A DNA stretch of 64,000 bases from Rhodoblastus acidophilus (GTDB lineage: Bacteria > Pseudomonadota > Alphaproteobacteria > Rhizobiales > Beijerinckiaceae), in the NCBI RefSeq assembly GCF_025961575.1, contig NZ_JAOQNX010000021.1:1-64000 (forward strand). Direction: 5' to 3'. Position numbers and translations under genes: made by a program. Below, one piece after another: positions 23,472-30,877 of the stretch. How positions within the stretch are numbered: position 1 is the stretch's first letter; each line of letters opens with the position of its first letter. A model generated the notes under the pieces. It did not search any database, was not told the origin of the DNA, and worked only from the letters and a program-made list of their open reading frames with translations.

Positions 23472-23681
23472 ATGACGCAAGTGATCGTTCACGCCTGCTA
23501 CTATCCCGATGGCACGATCAAGGAGATCGGCGAGCGTCCCAGCACTATGTCGGGGCAGCAATGGTTCAATTTCCTCTGCCAGAAAGTTCCGCACGCCGGC
23601 GCGGCTCTGTCGGGCGGTCGGCATGTTTTCAGGCTGTCGGCAGGGGATCTCGATGCGCTCAAGGCGGAGGCCGGAGCGTAA
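23472..23681 (+). CDS. Small hypothetical protein, 69 aa, end of nifB operon
   Basis: A 69-residue soluble protein, MTQVIVHACYYPDGTIKEIG..., with SGQQWFNFLCQ and one C-terminal helix. Not recognised. GGGAG lies seven bases before the ATG. It is probably the last gene of the nifB operon; a GC hairpin follows at 23695-23720. Confidence 0.7.
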   Translation: MTQVIVHACYYPDGTIKEIGERPSTMSGQQWFNFLCQKVPHAGAALSGGRHVFRLSAGDLDALKAEAGA

Positions 23682-23694
23682 TCGTCAAATTGAA

Positions 23695-23720
23695 GCCCGC
23701 CGGCGTCGCAACCGGCGGGC
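23695..23720. terminator. Hairpin at end of nifB operon
   Basis: Stem GCCCGCCGG / CCGGCGGGC (9 bp) with a short loop, 14 bases after the 69-aa gene. It lacks a run of T's, so termination may be Rho-assisted. A dispersed repeat follows. Confidence 0.5.
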
Positions 23721-23725
23721 TCACG

Positions 23726-23782
23726 CGTGGTCCGCCCTCGTGCTTCGAGACGGCCTTTCGGCCTCCTCAGCATGAGGGCTCA
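23726..23782. repeat. Dispersed repeat family A, copy 1
   Basis: Contains TGGTCCGCCCTCGTGCTTCG, an inner hairpin GGCCTTTCGGCC and TCCTCAGCATGAGGGCT. Four further copies of the same plan lie at 31302, 36662, 44851 and 50223, each just outside a gene end. Confidence 0.75.
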
Positions 23783-23798
23783 TTTTTTGGCGGTTCGC

Positions 23799-24224
23799 TT
23801 ATGCCGCCGCCAGAGCGGCGGCCGCGTCGCGCTTGATGCGCTCGACCATGGAGCGCAGGCCGTTGGAGCGCTGCGGCGTCAGGTGTTGTTCGAAGCCGAG
23901 CCGCTTGAACAGGGCCGGCGCGTCGGCCGCCAAAATGTCCTTCGCCGTATGGCCGGAGAAAAAGGCCAGCGTCAGCGCCACCAGGCCGCGCACGATATGG
24001 GCGTCGCTGTCCCCCAAAAAGTTCAGGACCGGAACGCCGTCGGCGTTGCGCTCCACTGTCGTCTGCAGCCAGACCTGGCTGGCGCAGCCGCGCACCTTGT
24101 TCTCGTCGGTGTGGGCCTCTTCCGGCAGCGGGTCGAGGCTGCGGCCGAGCTCGATCAGATAGCGGTACCGGTCGTCCCAATCGTCGAGGAACTCGAAACT
24201 TTCGATGATTTCGTCCAGCGTCAT
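23799..24224 (-). CDS. sufE: SufE-like sulfur acceptor
   Basis: A 141-residue SufE, which stimulates a cysteine desulfurase by accepting sulfur on a cysteine. The active cysteine lies in VRGCASQVWLQT. FLDDWDDRYRYLIELGRSL and GLRSMVERIKRDA are typical start and end. It is leftward, convergent with the nifB operon and separated from the GST gene by 105 bases. A weak sigma-54-like match near 24262 has a mutated -24. It may serve nif Fe-S assembly or general Suf metabolism. Confidence 0.9.
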   Translation of the reverse strand: MTLDEIIESFEFLDDWDDRYRYLIELGRSLDPLPEEAHTDENKVRGCASQVWLQTTVERNADGVPVLNFLGDSDAHIVRGLVALTLAFFSGHTAKDILAADAPALFKRLGFEQHLTPQRSNGLRSMVERIKRDAAAALAAA

Positions 24225-24329
24225 ACCAAAACCTTCCCGGTCGCGTTTTCCGCGCGGCCATGCAAGAAACGCGCAGCCTCTATTTCGCCCTTTGTCGCAA
24301 GTCAGACAAGCCCTCAGGCGCCCTTGCCC

Positions 24330-24974
24330 TCAGGCGCCCTTGGCCAGCGTTTCCGGCCTATACCCTTCCTCGCGCAAAACCTGGTTCACCGCCGGGCGCG
24401 CCAGCATGGCGCGATAATGGCGCAGCAGGTTGGCCGGCAGTTTCATCCCCACTTTGTCGGCCCAGAATACGACGTAAAACAGCACGGGATCGGCCGCCGA
24501 AAAATTTTGGGCGATCCAGTCGCGGCCCTCCAGCTGTCGGTCCACCAGCGCCAAAGCCTTTTGCGCCAGCGCGAGGCCCTGCGCCTTGATGCTCTCGTGC
24601 AGCGACGAATCCGGGCAAAAATTGCCCGGCGCGAAATAGCGGGCGAAGCCCTGGCCGTGGATCGCCGAGGCGACAAAAATCATCGTCTCCAGCGCCCGCG
24701 TCTCCTCCTCGGGATCGGTGGGCCAGAAGCGTCCCTTGCGCCGGGTCTTCGCCAGCCAGAAGGCGATGGCGGGAACTTCCGTCAGCACCGAGCCGTCCGG
24801 GCGCACCAGAGCGGGGATATTCGCCTTGGGATTGATGGCGAGATAGTCCGGCTTGAACTGATCGCCCGCCGGCAGGTTGACGATATGCGCTTCAAAAACC
24901 TCCTCCAGCTCCTCCAGCAGGATGTGGATGGAGGTCGAGCAGGATCCGGGCGTCATGTAGAGTTTCATCGGCAT
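24330..24974 (-). CDS. Glutathione S-transferase family protein
   Basis: A 214-residue GST. The N-terminal thioredoxin-like domain has KLYMTPGSCSTSIHILLEEL, with Ser/Cys at the usual activating site, and NPKANIPALVRPDGSVLTEVPAI. The C-terminal helical domain is GST-like. I start at ATG 24974, with GGAG seven bases before it. It is divergent from the sigma-54 Rieske operon and shares its control region; a weak leftward sigma-54 match (TTGCA at -12, GT at -24) overlaps that promoter. GST genes occur in other nif clusters, so a link to fixation is plausible. Confidence 0.85.
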   Translation of the reverse strand: MPMKLYMTPGSCSTSIHILLEELEEVFEAHIVNLPAGDQFKPDYLAINPKANIPALVRPDGSVLTEVPAIAFWLAKTRRKGRFWPTDPEEETRALETMIFVASAIHGQGFARYFAPGNFCPDSSLHESIKAQGLALAQKALALVDRQLEGRDWIAQNFSAADPVLFYVVFWADKVGMKLPANLLRHYRAMLARPAVNQVLREEGYRPETLAKGA

Positions 24975-24991
24975 GTGCGTTCTCCGACACT

Positions 24992-25005
24992 GGCTCGTTT
25001 CTTGC
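24992..25005 (+). promoter_or_regulatory. Sigma-54 promoter of Rieske-globin operon
   Basis: TGGCTCGTTTCTTGCA: GG at 24992-24993, ten bases, GC at 25004-25005. It lies 37 bases before the preferred ATG at 25042. A TGT-N10-ACA match at 24974-24989 is only two bases upstream and too close to act as an enhancer site. Confidence 0.75.
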
Positions 25006-25041
25006 AATTTCCGTGACCGTTCAGGAGACATGAGAGCCGTC

Positions 25042-25482
25042 ATGAGCGTCAGTGCGGAAAGCCCGCGCGAATATTTCGCCATTTGCGAGGTCGAGGAGAT
25101 TCCGCGCGGCGGCGCGCGCGCCTTCGATCTCGCCGAGCCCGACGGCGAGGGGCAGAAACCGTTTCGCATCGTCATCGCCCGCAACGCCAGGGGCGACCAT
25201 TTCGCCTATCGCAACGCCTGCCCGCACCAGGGCGTGTGGCTGAATGTCGGGTCCGGGACGTTTTTTGACGAAAGCGGCGCGCTGCGCTGCGGTCGGCATG
25301 GCTCCCGGTTTGATCTGGAAAGCGGGACCTGCGTGTCCGGGCCTTGCGAGGGCGCGCAGCTGCAAAAAATCGGCGTGGCCGTGGTCACCGGCGACGTCTG
25401 CATCCATGGCGTCAGGCTGGTCGAGGACGACCGCGCCTGGGACGACGACGACACCATGGACATTACGGTTCCGCCGGGTTGA
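25042..25482 (+). CDS. Rieske [2Fe-2S] protein (sigma-54 operon)
   Basis: A 146-residue Rieske protein with C-P-H-Q-G (NACPHQGVWLNV) and C-G-R-H-G (LRCGRHGSRFDL) cluster motifs and GPCEGAQLQ. It is a paralogue of the protein at 8814. Of two in-frame ATGs (25030 and 25042) I prefer 25042, since the predicted transcript starts around 25017 and the first ATG would leave almost no leader. The likely role is an electron carrier or redox partner for the globins encoded downstream. An acidic C-terminus DDDDTMDI is unusual. Confidence 0.85.
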   Translation: MSVSAESPREYFAICEVEEIPRGGARAFDLAEPDGEGQKPFRIVIARNARGDHFAYRNACPHQGVWLNVGSGTFFDESGALRCGRHGSRFDLESGTCVSGPCEGAQLQKIGVAVVTGDVCIHGVRLVEDDRAWDDDDTMDITVPPG

Positions 25483-25484
25483 GC

Positions 25485-25751
25485 ATGACGACACGCTATT
25501 TTCTGTCCACCAGCGGCATCAAATTGCCGCTGCGCATGGTCAATGAGATCGAACAGGACGCCTTGTCCAACCGCAACACCTATATTCGCGCCGATTACGA
25601 TGGCGATGGCCGGTTGCTGCGCTTCGAAAAGCTGGTCTATGGCGACATCGAGCTGACCCACGCCTATGAATATGACGCGGAGGGGGCGCTGCGCCGCGCG
25701 GAAATCGCGCTGGCCGACGAGGACCCGATGGTGCTGGATTTCCCGGCATGA
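25485..25751 (+). CDS. Small conserved-looking protein upstream of globin, 88 aa
   Basis: An 88-residue soluble protein, MTTRYFLSTSGIKLPLRMVNEIE..., predicted mostly beta strands (YIRADYDGDGRLLRFEKLVYGDIELTHAYEYDAEG). I believe similar proteins (DUF6156-like) are found next to nif globins, but cannot verify. It starts two bases after the Rieske stop and overlaps the globin start by four. No cysteine or metal motif. Confidence 0.72.
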   Translation: MTTRYFLSTSGIKLPLRMVNEIEQDALSNRNTYIRADYDGDGRLLRFEKLVYGDIELTHAYEYDAEGALRRAEIALADEDPMVLDFPA

Positions 25752-26122
25752 GCCTTTATGAGCGCATCGGCGGCGCCGTGACCATCGATCGCGTGGTCGA
25801 GAGTTTTTATCGCGCCATGGACGAATTGCCGCAGGCGAAGACGATCCGCGCCATGCACGCCGACAATCTCGCCGGCGTGAAAGTGGTGCTGAAGAAATAT
25901 CTGAGCGAATGGACCGGCGGGCCCGCGCTCTATTCGCCGGTCAAGGGGCATCCGCGCATGCGCCAGCGCCATATGGGTTTCGCCATCGACAATGCCGCCC
26001 GCGACGCCTGGATGGCCTGCATGGACCAGGCGCTGGCGGAGCATGTGTCGGACCCCGAGGCGCGCGACACCTTGCGCGACAATATGAAAAAGCTCGCGGA
26101 TTGGATGCGCAACAGCGAATGA
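25748..26122 (+). CDS. Truncated hemoglobin, group II type (copy 1)
   Basis: A 124-residue 2/2 globin: SLYERIGG start, VESFYRAMDELP, then WTGGPALYSPVKGHPRMRQRH (GHP...RH with the proximal histidine region) and AWMACMDQAL, as in group II truncated globins. Group II globins bind O2 and NO tightly and often detoxify NO. It is translationally coupled to the 88-aa gene and is under the sigma-54 promoter at 24992, tying it to nitrogen fixation. Confidence 0.9.
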   Translation: MSLYERIGGAVTIDRVVESFYRAMDELPQAKTIRAMHADNLAGVKVVLKKYLSEWTGGPALYSPVKGHPRMRQRHMGFAIDNAARDAWMACMDQALAEHVSDPEARDTLRDNMKKLADWMRNSE

Positions 26123-26249
26123 GCTCCGTCGCTTCCGCAGGGATGAGGGTGACATCGCGTTGACGCGCGGCTACGATCAACAAAGGCGCCTGGGCGCGCC
26201 AAAGATTTTTCGCCGGATGAAGGTCCGGTCCTGATGGAGTTTGGATGTC

Positions 26250-26642
26250 ATGAGTGAGTCGGCTGCGGGCAGCATTTATGAGCGCATCGGCGGCGTCGAG
26301 ACGATCAACAAGGTGGTCGATAGTTTTTACCGCCACATGAGCCTGTTGCCGCAGGCGCAGACCATTCGCGCCATGCATGGCGACGGCCTGATCGCCATGA
26401 AGAGCGTGCTGAAGAAATATCTCACCGAACAGACCGGCGGACCCGATCTCTATTCGTCGGAAAAGGGCCATCCGCCCATGCTCCAGCGCCACCAGGCCTT
26501 TCCCATCGACAATTACGCCGCCGACGTCTGGATGGAATGCATGGATCTCGCGCTGTCGGAGCATGTCGCCGACGCCGATGTCCGCACGCAATTGCACGCC
26601 AAGATCCGGTCGCTCGCCGACATGATGCGCAATACCAAATAA
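26250..26642 (+). CDS. Truncated hemoglobin, group II type (copy 2)
   Basis: A 130-residue paralogue of the globin at 25748: SIYERIGGVETINKVVDSFY, EQTGGPDLYSSEKGHPPMLQRHQAF and VWMECMDLAL. The group II landmarks are kept, though the sequence differs at many positions. It lies 127 bases after the first copy; I saw no sigma-54 or sigma-70 promoter in the gap, so both may share a transcript. ATG 26250 (GGAG ten bases before) is preferred to the TTG at 26241. Two globin genes side by side suggest separate O2 and NO tasks, as inference. Confidence 0.9.
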   Translation: MSESAAGSIYERIGGVETINKVVDSFYRHMSLLPQAQTIRAMHGDGLIAMKSVLKKYLTEQTGGPDLYSSEKGHPPMLQRHQAFPIDNYAADVWMECMDLALSEHVADADVRTQLHAKIRSLADMMRNTK

Positions 26643-26653
26643 GCCAGAAGTCG

Positions 26654-26684
26654 TTGACAGGCGCGAGGAGTGTTATGTTATAAC
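26654..26684 (+). promoter_or_regulatory. Sigma-70-type promoter of the CopC-like operon
   Basis: TTGACA at 26654-26659 with TATAAC at 26679-26684 (19-base spacing) or GTTATA at 26677 (17-base spacing). A palindrome overlaps the -10. Confidence 0.6.
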
Positions 26685-26686
26685 AT
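26675..26686. promoter_or_regulatory. Operator-like palindrome over the -10 element
   Basis: ATGTTATAACAT is a perfect 12-bp palindrome covering the -10 region of the promoter at 26654. This is the usual place for a repressor such as a MarR, ArsR or CsoR-type regulator. The regulator is not identified. Confidence 0.55.
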
Positions 26687-26707
26687 TCAGGTTCCTCTGG
26701 AGGCCTG

Positions 26708-27658
26708 ATGCGATATCCCCGCGCCGTCACTGTCGCGCTCTGCGCTTTTTCCCCGTCTCTCGCCGAGGCTCATTGTGTCGCGGGCGGGCGCTCCTTCCCG
26801 GCGACGCTCGCCGTTGAGGAGCCCTGCGTCCACGAAGCCCTGGCCTTGCCGGATTTTGTCGCCTCCAGCACCGGCGATCCCGCCGGACAGGGATTTGATA
26901 TCGGCGGCCATTACTCCAAGCGGTTGTTCGAAAACCTGTCGGTCGAGCTCGGCCGCCATTGGGGCTGGCTGGGAACGCCGCAGGGGGCCACATTCGGGCC
27001 CGGCGCGGTCGAGACCGGCGTCAAATACCAATTCGTCACCCTGCCGGAGCAGGAGCTGATGGTGTCCGCCCTGTTTTCCGTCGAATGGGGAAACACCGGC
27101 GCTTTGGCCCTTGGCGCGCCCACCTATCATGTCTACACGGCGGGTCTGGCGTTCGGCAAAGGGTTTGGCGATCTGCCCTTCGCGCTCAACCTGCTGCGTC
27201 CCTTCGCCGTGACCGGCGATATCGGCTATTCCGTCCCGGCGCGGTCCAGCACGATCGGACCCGGGTTCGAGGTCGAACGCAATCCCCAGCTGCTCAGCAC
27301 CGGCGTGACCCTGCAATATTCCATGCCCTATCTGCGCCAGCATGTCGTCGACTTCGACCTGCCGCGATTCGTGAACCGGCTGGTTCCGCTGGTCGAACTG
27401 GCGTTGGAGACGCCGGTGGCGAACACGTTTTCCTCCGGGCGCGCCACGGTCGGGACCGTGAATCCCGGCGTGATCTATACCGACAAAGCCTGGCAGTTCG
27501 GCGTCGAAGCGATGATCCCGATCAACCGGCTGAGCGGCCGGGATGTCGGCGTGCGCGCGCAATTGCATCTCGCTCTGGACGAGATTTTGCCGCCGCAACT
27601 GTCGCGGCCGCTGTTCGCCGGGGGACCGCCGATGATCGGCGGCGGAGGCGCGCCATGA
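26708..27658 (+). CDS. Probable exported beta-rich protein, copper-operon-like
   Basis: A 316-residue exported protein with an N-terminal signal-like stretch (MRYPRAVTVALCAFSPSLAEA followed by HCVAGG). The remainder has alternating hydrophobic/polar strands (YSKRLFENLSVELGRHWGW, FEVERNPQLLSTGVTLQYSMP) as in outer-membrane barrels. The C-terminus is Gly/Pro-rich (GGPPMIGGGGAP). I do not recognise the family. It overlaps the CopC-like start by four bases, so the two work together. The ATG follows CTGGAGG. Confidence 0.72.
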   Translation: MRYPRAVTVALCAFSPSLAEAHCVAGGRSFPATLAVEEPCVHEALALPDFVASSTGDPAGQGFDIGGHYSKRLFENLSVELGRHWGWLGTPQGATFGPGAVETGVKYQFVTLPEQELMVSALFSVEWGNTGALALGAPTYHVYTAGLAFGKGFGDLPFALNLLRPFAVTGDIGYSVPARSSTIGPGFEVERNPQLLSTGVTLQYSMPYLRQHVVDFDLPRFVNRLVPLVELALETPVANTFSSGRATVGTVNPGVIYTDKAWQFGVEAMIPINRLSGRDVGVRAQLHLALDEILPPQLSRPLFAGGPPMIGGGGAP

Positions 27659-28023
27659 GCGCCGCGCGGGTTTTGGCCCTCAGCGCCGCGCGGGTTTTGG
27701 CCCTGCTGGCCTTGCTGCCGGCTTCGGCCTCGGCGGCCGTCGAACTCGACCGCGCCGCGCCGCGCGTCGGATCGACCATCGCCGCCGCGCCTGACCGTGT
27801 CGTGCTGGATTTTTCCGAGGCGCCCGAGGGCGCGTCCGGCGAAGTGCGCGACGCCGCGGGCGCGCGCGTCGATGTCGGCGGGCTGACAATCACCAAAGAC
27901 TCGCCGCGGGCGACGCTGATGGTGCGGCCGCTGGGGCCGGGGGATTATAGCGTGCGCTGGTGGGCGAAGTCCGACGACGGCGACGAGACCCAGGGGCGTT
28001 TCTTCTTTCGCGTCGTCCGCTGA
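27655..28023 (+). CDS. CopC-like periplasmic protein lacking copper ligands
   Basis: A 122-residue protein with an N-terminal signal peptide (LALLALLPASASAA) and the CopC fold: RAAPRVGSTIAAAPDRVVLDFSEAP and YSVRWWAKSDDGDETQGRFFFRVV. In copper-binding CopC the mature protein starts with His and the late motif is SADGHPVxG; here the start is AVELD and the motif is SDDGDETQG, so both key His are missing. It probably does not bind Cu(II) in the classic way. It overlaps the upstream gene by four bases. Confidence 0.82.
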   Translation: MSAARVLALSAARVLALLALLPASASAAVELDRAAPRVGSTIAAAPDRVVLDFSEAPEGASGEVRDAAGARVDVGGLTITKDSPRATLMVRPLGPGDYSVRWWAKSDDGDETQGRFFFRVVR

Positions 28024-28027
28024 CCGG

Positions 28028-28267
28028 TTACAGCGGCGCGCCGAAAAAATCCTCGTCCTCGCCGCCAGCGATGCAGTGCAGGCCGCGCGCGTTTTCAAAA
28101 ATGACGCGCTCGGCCTCGTCGGCTTCGCGATGGCTGAGCGTTCCCTCGGGCGCGCCCGCCAGAAGCCAGGGTTTTCCGGTGCGCAAAAATCGCTGCAAAT
28201 GTTTCAGATCGTTGGGGCGGACCACGCATTTCGGTTTTTCGTCGACGAGAACGGTGATCGGAACCAA
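28028..28267 (-). CDS. Small hypothetical protein at end of nifS-nifV operon
   Basis: A 79-residue protein, probably starting at TTG 28267 (AGGAGG five bases upstream) as MVPITVLVDEKPKCVVRPND. It has two cysteines (KCVV and LHCIAGG), a mixed-charge middle (SHREADEAERVIFENARG) and an acidic end (EDEDFFGAPL). Not recognised. Its stop is four bases from the CopC-like stop on the other strand. It follows the 78-aa gene by 14 bases. Confidence 0.65.
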   Translation of the reverse strand: MVPITVLVDEKPKCVVRPNDLKHLQRFLRTGKPWLLAGAPEGTLSHREADEAERVIFENARGLHCIAGGEDEDFFGAPL

Positions 28268-28281
28268 GCGGACCTCCTGAA

Positions 28282-28518
28282 CTAAAAACCTTCCTTGGGG
28301 CTGCCCCAGGATTTTGAGCCGGGAACCAGTGTCGCCTTGATCTTCGCCTTGTCGAGGTCGGCCTGGTTTCGGTACAGCGTCGCCTCGTGGATGGTGACGC
28401 CGTTCTTGTTCTTCACCGCGACATAGCGCACGGGCAAATCCACTTCGCACGTGTAGCCGCCGCCGGGATCGTCGGTCGCGCGCAAATCGCCGTTCCAATC
28501 GACGAAAAAGCCGCTCAT
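28282..28518 (-). CDS. Small hypothetical protein downstream of nifV
   Basis: A 78-residue protein (MSGFFVDWNGDLRATDDPGGGYTCEVDLPVRYVAVKN...) with predicted beta strands, one cysteine and a basic C-terminus. Not recognised. Its ATG overlaps the nifV stop by four bases, so it is translated with nifV. Confidence 0.7.
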   Translation of the reverse strand: MSGFFVDWNGDLRATDDPGGGYTCEVDLPVRYVAVKNKNGVTIHEATLYRNQADLDKAKIKATLVPGSKSWGSPKEGF

Positions 28519-29699
28519 GGATGCAACCTCAGTTCCGCGCGGGCGGGGGCCATGTCGCGGGTTTCGGCGCCTTCGAGCTCCTGACGCGCGACGCTGCGCA
28601 CGCGGGCGTCGGGCACCAGGGTTTTGGTGGTCTTGGCGATGTTTTTGACGCGCGCCAGCACGCGGGCGGCGACGGAATTGTCGAGGTCGAGGCCGACGGC
28701 GGCGCAGACCGAGCGCACTGCGGCGAGGCCGGAATGCTTGCCGATCACCACCTTGTGGCGGCGCCCGAGCATGGCGGGGTCGAGGCCCTGGTAGGTGCGC
28801 ACGTCATGGAGCAGGCCGGCGACGTGGATGCCGGATTCATGCGTAAAAATATCGGCGCCGACGATGGGTTTGGCGCGGGGGATCGAATCCCTGGACGCCT
28901 TGGCGACGAGGTCGCAGAGCTCCATCAGTCTGGTCGGGTCGACGCCGGTGCGGGCGTCGGCGGTGCGGGGCAGGGCGACCGCCACTTCCTCCAGCGGCGC
29001 ATTGCCGGCGCGCTCGCCCAGGCCCAGAACGGTGACGCTGGCCGCGCTGGCGCCGGCGCGAATCGCGGCCAGGGTGTTGGCGGTGGCGAGGCCCAAATCA
29101 TTGTGGCCGTGGAATTCGATCGGCAAATCCGTCTCGTCGCGCAGGCGCTTGATATATTCATAGGTCGAGAACGGGTCGAGCAGGCCGAGGGTGTCGGCGA
29201 AGCGGAAGCGGAACACGCCGAGTTTTGCCGCCGCGCCGGCGATCAGGCCGATGTCGCGCAGGTCGGCGCGGGACGAATCCTCGCCGCCCAGCGCAACCTC
29301 AAGGCCTTTTTCGCGGGCGTAGCCGATCACGCGGGTGACGCGGGCCGCCACTTCATCCGGTTCGGCCTTGAGTTTGACGCGCATTTGCAGCCGCGACATG
29401 GGGGCTGAAATATTGACGTGTTTGACGCCCGCACGAAGCGCGGCGTCCACGTCGGTTTCGCTGAGCCGGCACCATGCCGTGACGCGCGTACAAAAATTTT
29501 GGGAGACGACGGCGGCTATGCCTTCCACTTCCTCGTCGCCCATGGCGGGGGTGCCCGCCTCGATTTCATCGACGCCGGCGGCGGCTAGTTCGCGGGCGAT
29601 GGCGACCTTTTCGGCGAGGGTGAAGACGACGCCCGGCGCCTGTTCGCCGTCGCGAAGCGTGGTGTCGTTGATCTGGATGTGCGAGCCGGTTTTGAGCAT
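28515..29699 (-). CDS. nifV: NifV, homocitrate synthase
   Basis: A 394-residue homocitrate synthase that supplies the organic ligand of FeMo-co. It belongs to the DRE-TIM metallolyase family: NDTTLRDGEQAPGVVFTL at the start, EFHGHNDLGLATAN with metal-binding HGHND, and GLGERAGNAPLEE. The start at 29699 (MLKTGSHIQIND) has a GTGAG site. It lies 8 bases after the nifS stop, in the same operon. Confidence 0.95.
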   Translation of the reverse strand: MLKTGSHIQINDTTLRDGEQAPGVVFTLAEKVAIARELAAAGVDEIEAGTPAMGDEEVEGIAAVVSQNFCTRVTAWCRLSETDVDAALRAGVKHVNISAPMSRLQMRVKLKAEPDEVAARVTRVIGYAREKGLEVALGGEDSSRADLRDIGLIAGAAAKLGVFRFRFADTLGLLDPFSTYEYIKRLRDETDLPIEFHGHNDLGLATANTLAAIRAGASAASVTVLGLGERAGNAPLEEVAVALPRTADARTGVDPTRLMELCDLVAKASRDSIPRAKPIVGADIFTHESGIHVAGLLHDVRTYQGLDPAMLGRRHKVVIGKHSGLAAVRSVCAAVGLDLDNSVAARVLARVKNIAKTTKTLVPDARVRSVARQELEGAETRDMAPARAELRLHP

Positions 29700-29707
29700 G
29701 GTTGATC

Positions 29708-30877
29708 TCACGCGGTCTTTTTGAGCATTTCGCCCCACAGCGGCGATTTCTCGCGCACTGAAGAGACGATTTCGGGAAGGTTTTGCAACACGAGGTCGAT
29801 TTCGGCCTCTGTCGTTTCATGCGACAGCGAAAAGCGCAGCGCGCCCTGCAGATAGAGCGGGGGCACGCGCATGGCGCGCAGCACGTGGCTCGGCTCCATC
29901 GTCCCGGAGGCGCAGGCCGAGCCCGAGGAGGCGGCGACGCCCGCGCGGTCGAGCTTGTGCAGCAGCGCCTCGCTGTCGGCGCAGGCGAAGGCGATGTTGA
30001 GCGTATTGGGCAGGCGCGCGCCGGCGCCGTTCACCCGCGCCTGCGGAATGGCGGCGAGCAGGCCTTTTTCCAGGCGGTCGCGCAGCGTGGCGATGCGGGC
30101 GAGATCGGTGTTCTGGGCGAGTTTGGCGGCGACGCCGAGGCCGACAATGCCGGGGGCGTTTTCGGTGCCGGCGCGGCGGCCGCGCTCCTGCTTGCCGCCG
30201 CGAAACAGGGCTGAGAATTTTGTCCCCTTCTTCACATAGAGCGCGCCAATCCCCTTGGGGCCGCAAATCTTGTGGCCGGACAGCGACAGCATGTCGATGG
30301 CCGTGTCTTTCACGTTCAGCGCCAGTTTGCCGGCGGCCTGCACGGCGTCGCTGTGGAACAAAGCGCCGGCTTCATGCGCCAGCGCCGCGAGTTCGGCGAC
30401 CGGGAAAATCTTGCCGGTCTCGTTATTGGCCCACATGATCGAGACCACCGCCGTTTTTTCAGACAGCGCGGCGCGATAGGCGTCCATGTCGAGAGCGCCG
30501 GTCTCGTCGACCGGGATGATGTGGATTTTGGCGCGGCCGGTCTTTTCCAGGTGCTGGCAAAAATTCAGCACGGCGGGGTGCTCGACCGCGCTGGTGACGA
30601 TTTCCGCGCGGGGGGCTTGGGTCTCAAGGGCCGAGAGAATCGCGGTGGCGTCGGATTCGGTGCCGCCGCTGGTGAAGAGGATCTCGTGGTCGAATTCGGC
30701 GCCGATCAGGGTTTGCACCGACTGCCGCGCCGCCTTCAGGGCCGGGGCGACCGCCGCGCCAAACTCGTGGGTGGACGAGGCGTTGCCGAAATTTTCGGTG
30801 AAGAACGGCAGCATGGCCGCCACCACCTCAGCCGCGACCCGCGTGGTCGCGTTATTGTCGAGATAGGCCGGCGCCAT
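29708..30877 (-). CDS. nifS: NifS, cysteine desulfurase
   Basis: A 389-residue PLP cysteine desulfurase that gives sulfur for Fe-S clusters. Landmarks are YLDNNATTRVAAEV at the N-terminus, the PLP lysine in SLSGHKICGPKGIGALYV and the active cysteine in SSGSACASGTMEPSHVL. The start at 30877 overlaps the stop of the upstream A-type gene by one base. Length is normal for NifS. Confidence 0.96.
   Translation of the reverse strand: MAPAYLDNNATTRVAAEVVAAMLPFFTENFGNASSTHEFGAAVAPALKAARQSVQTLIGAEFDHEILFTSGGTESDATAILSALETQAPRAEIVTSAVEHPAVLNFCQHLEKTGRAKIHIIPVDETGALDMDAYRAALSEKTAVVSIMWANNETGKIFPVAELAALAHEAGALFHSDAVQAAGKLALNVKDTAIDMLSLSGHKICGPKGIGALYVKKGTKFSALFRGGKQERGRRAGTENAPGIVGLGVAAKLAQNTDLARIATLRDRLEKGLLAAIPQARVNGAGARLPNTLNIAFACADSEALLHKLDRAGVAASSGSACASGTMEPSHVLRAMRVPPLYLQGALRFSLSHETTEAEIDLVLQNLPEIVSSVREKSPLWGEMLKKTA

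Noticed and set aside
24262-24275. Sigma-54 promoter for sufE
   Set aside because: The -12 is good, but the invariant -24 GG is replaced by TG on the minus strand.
24974-24989. TGT-N10-ACA match as a NifA site
   Set aside because: It is two bases from the -24 element and covers the GST start codon; an enhancer site is needed further upstream.
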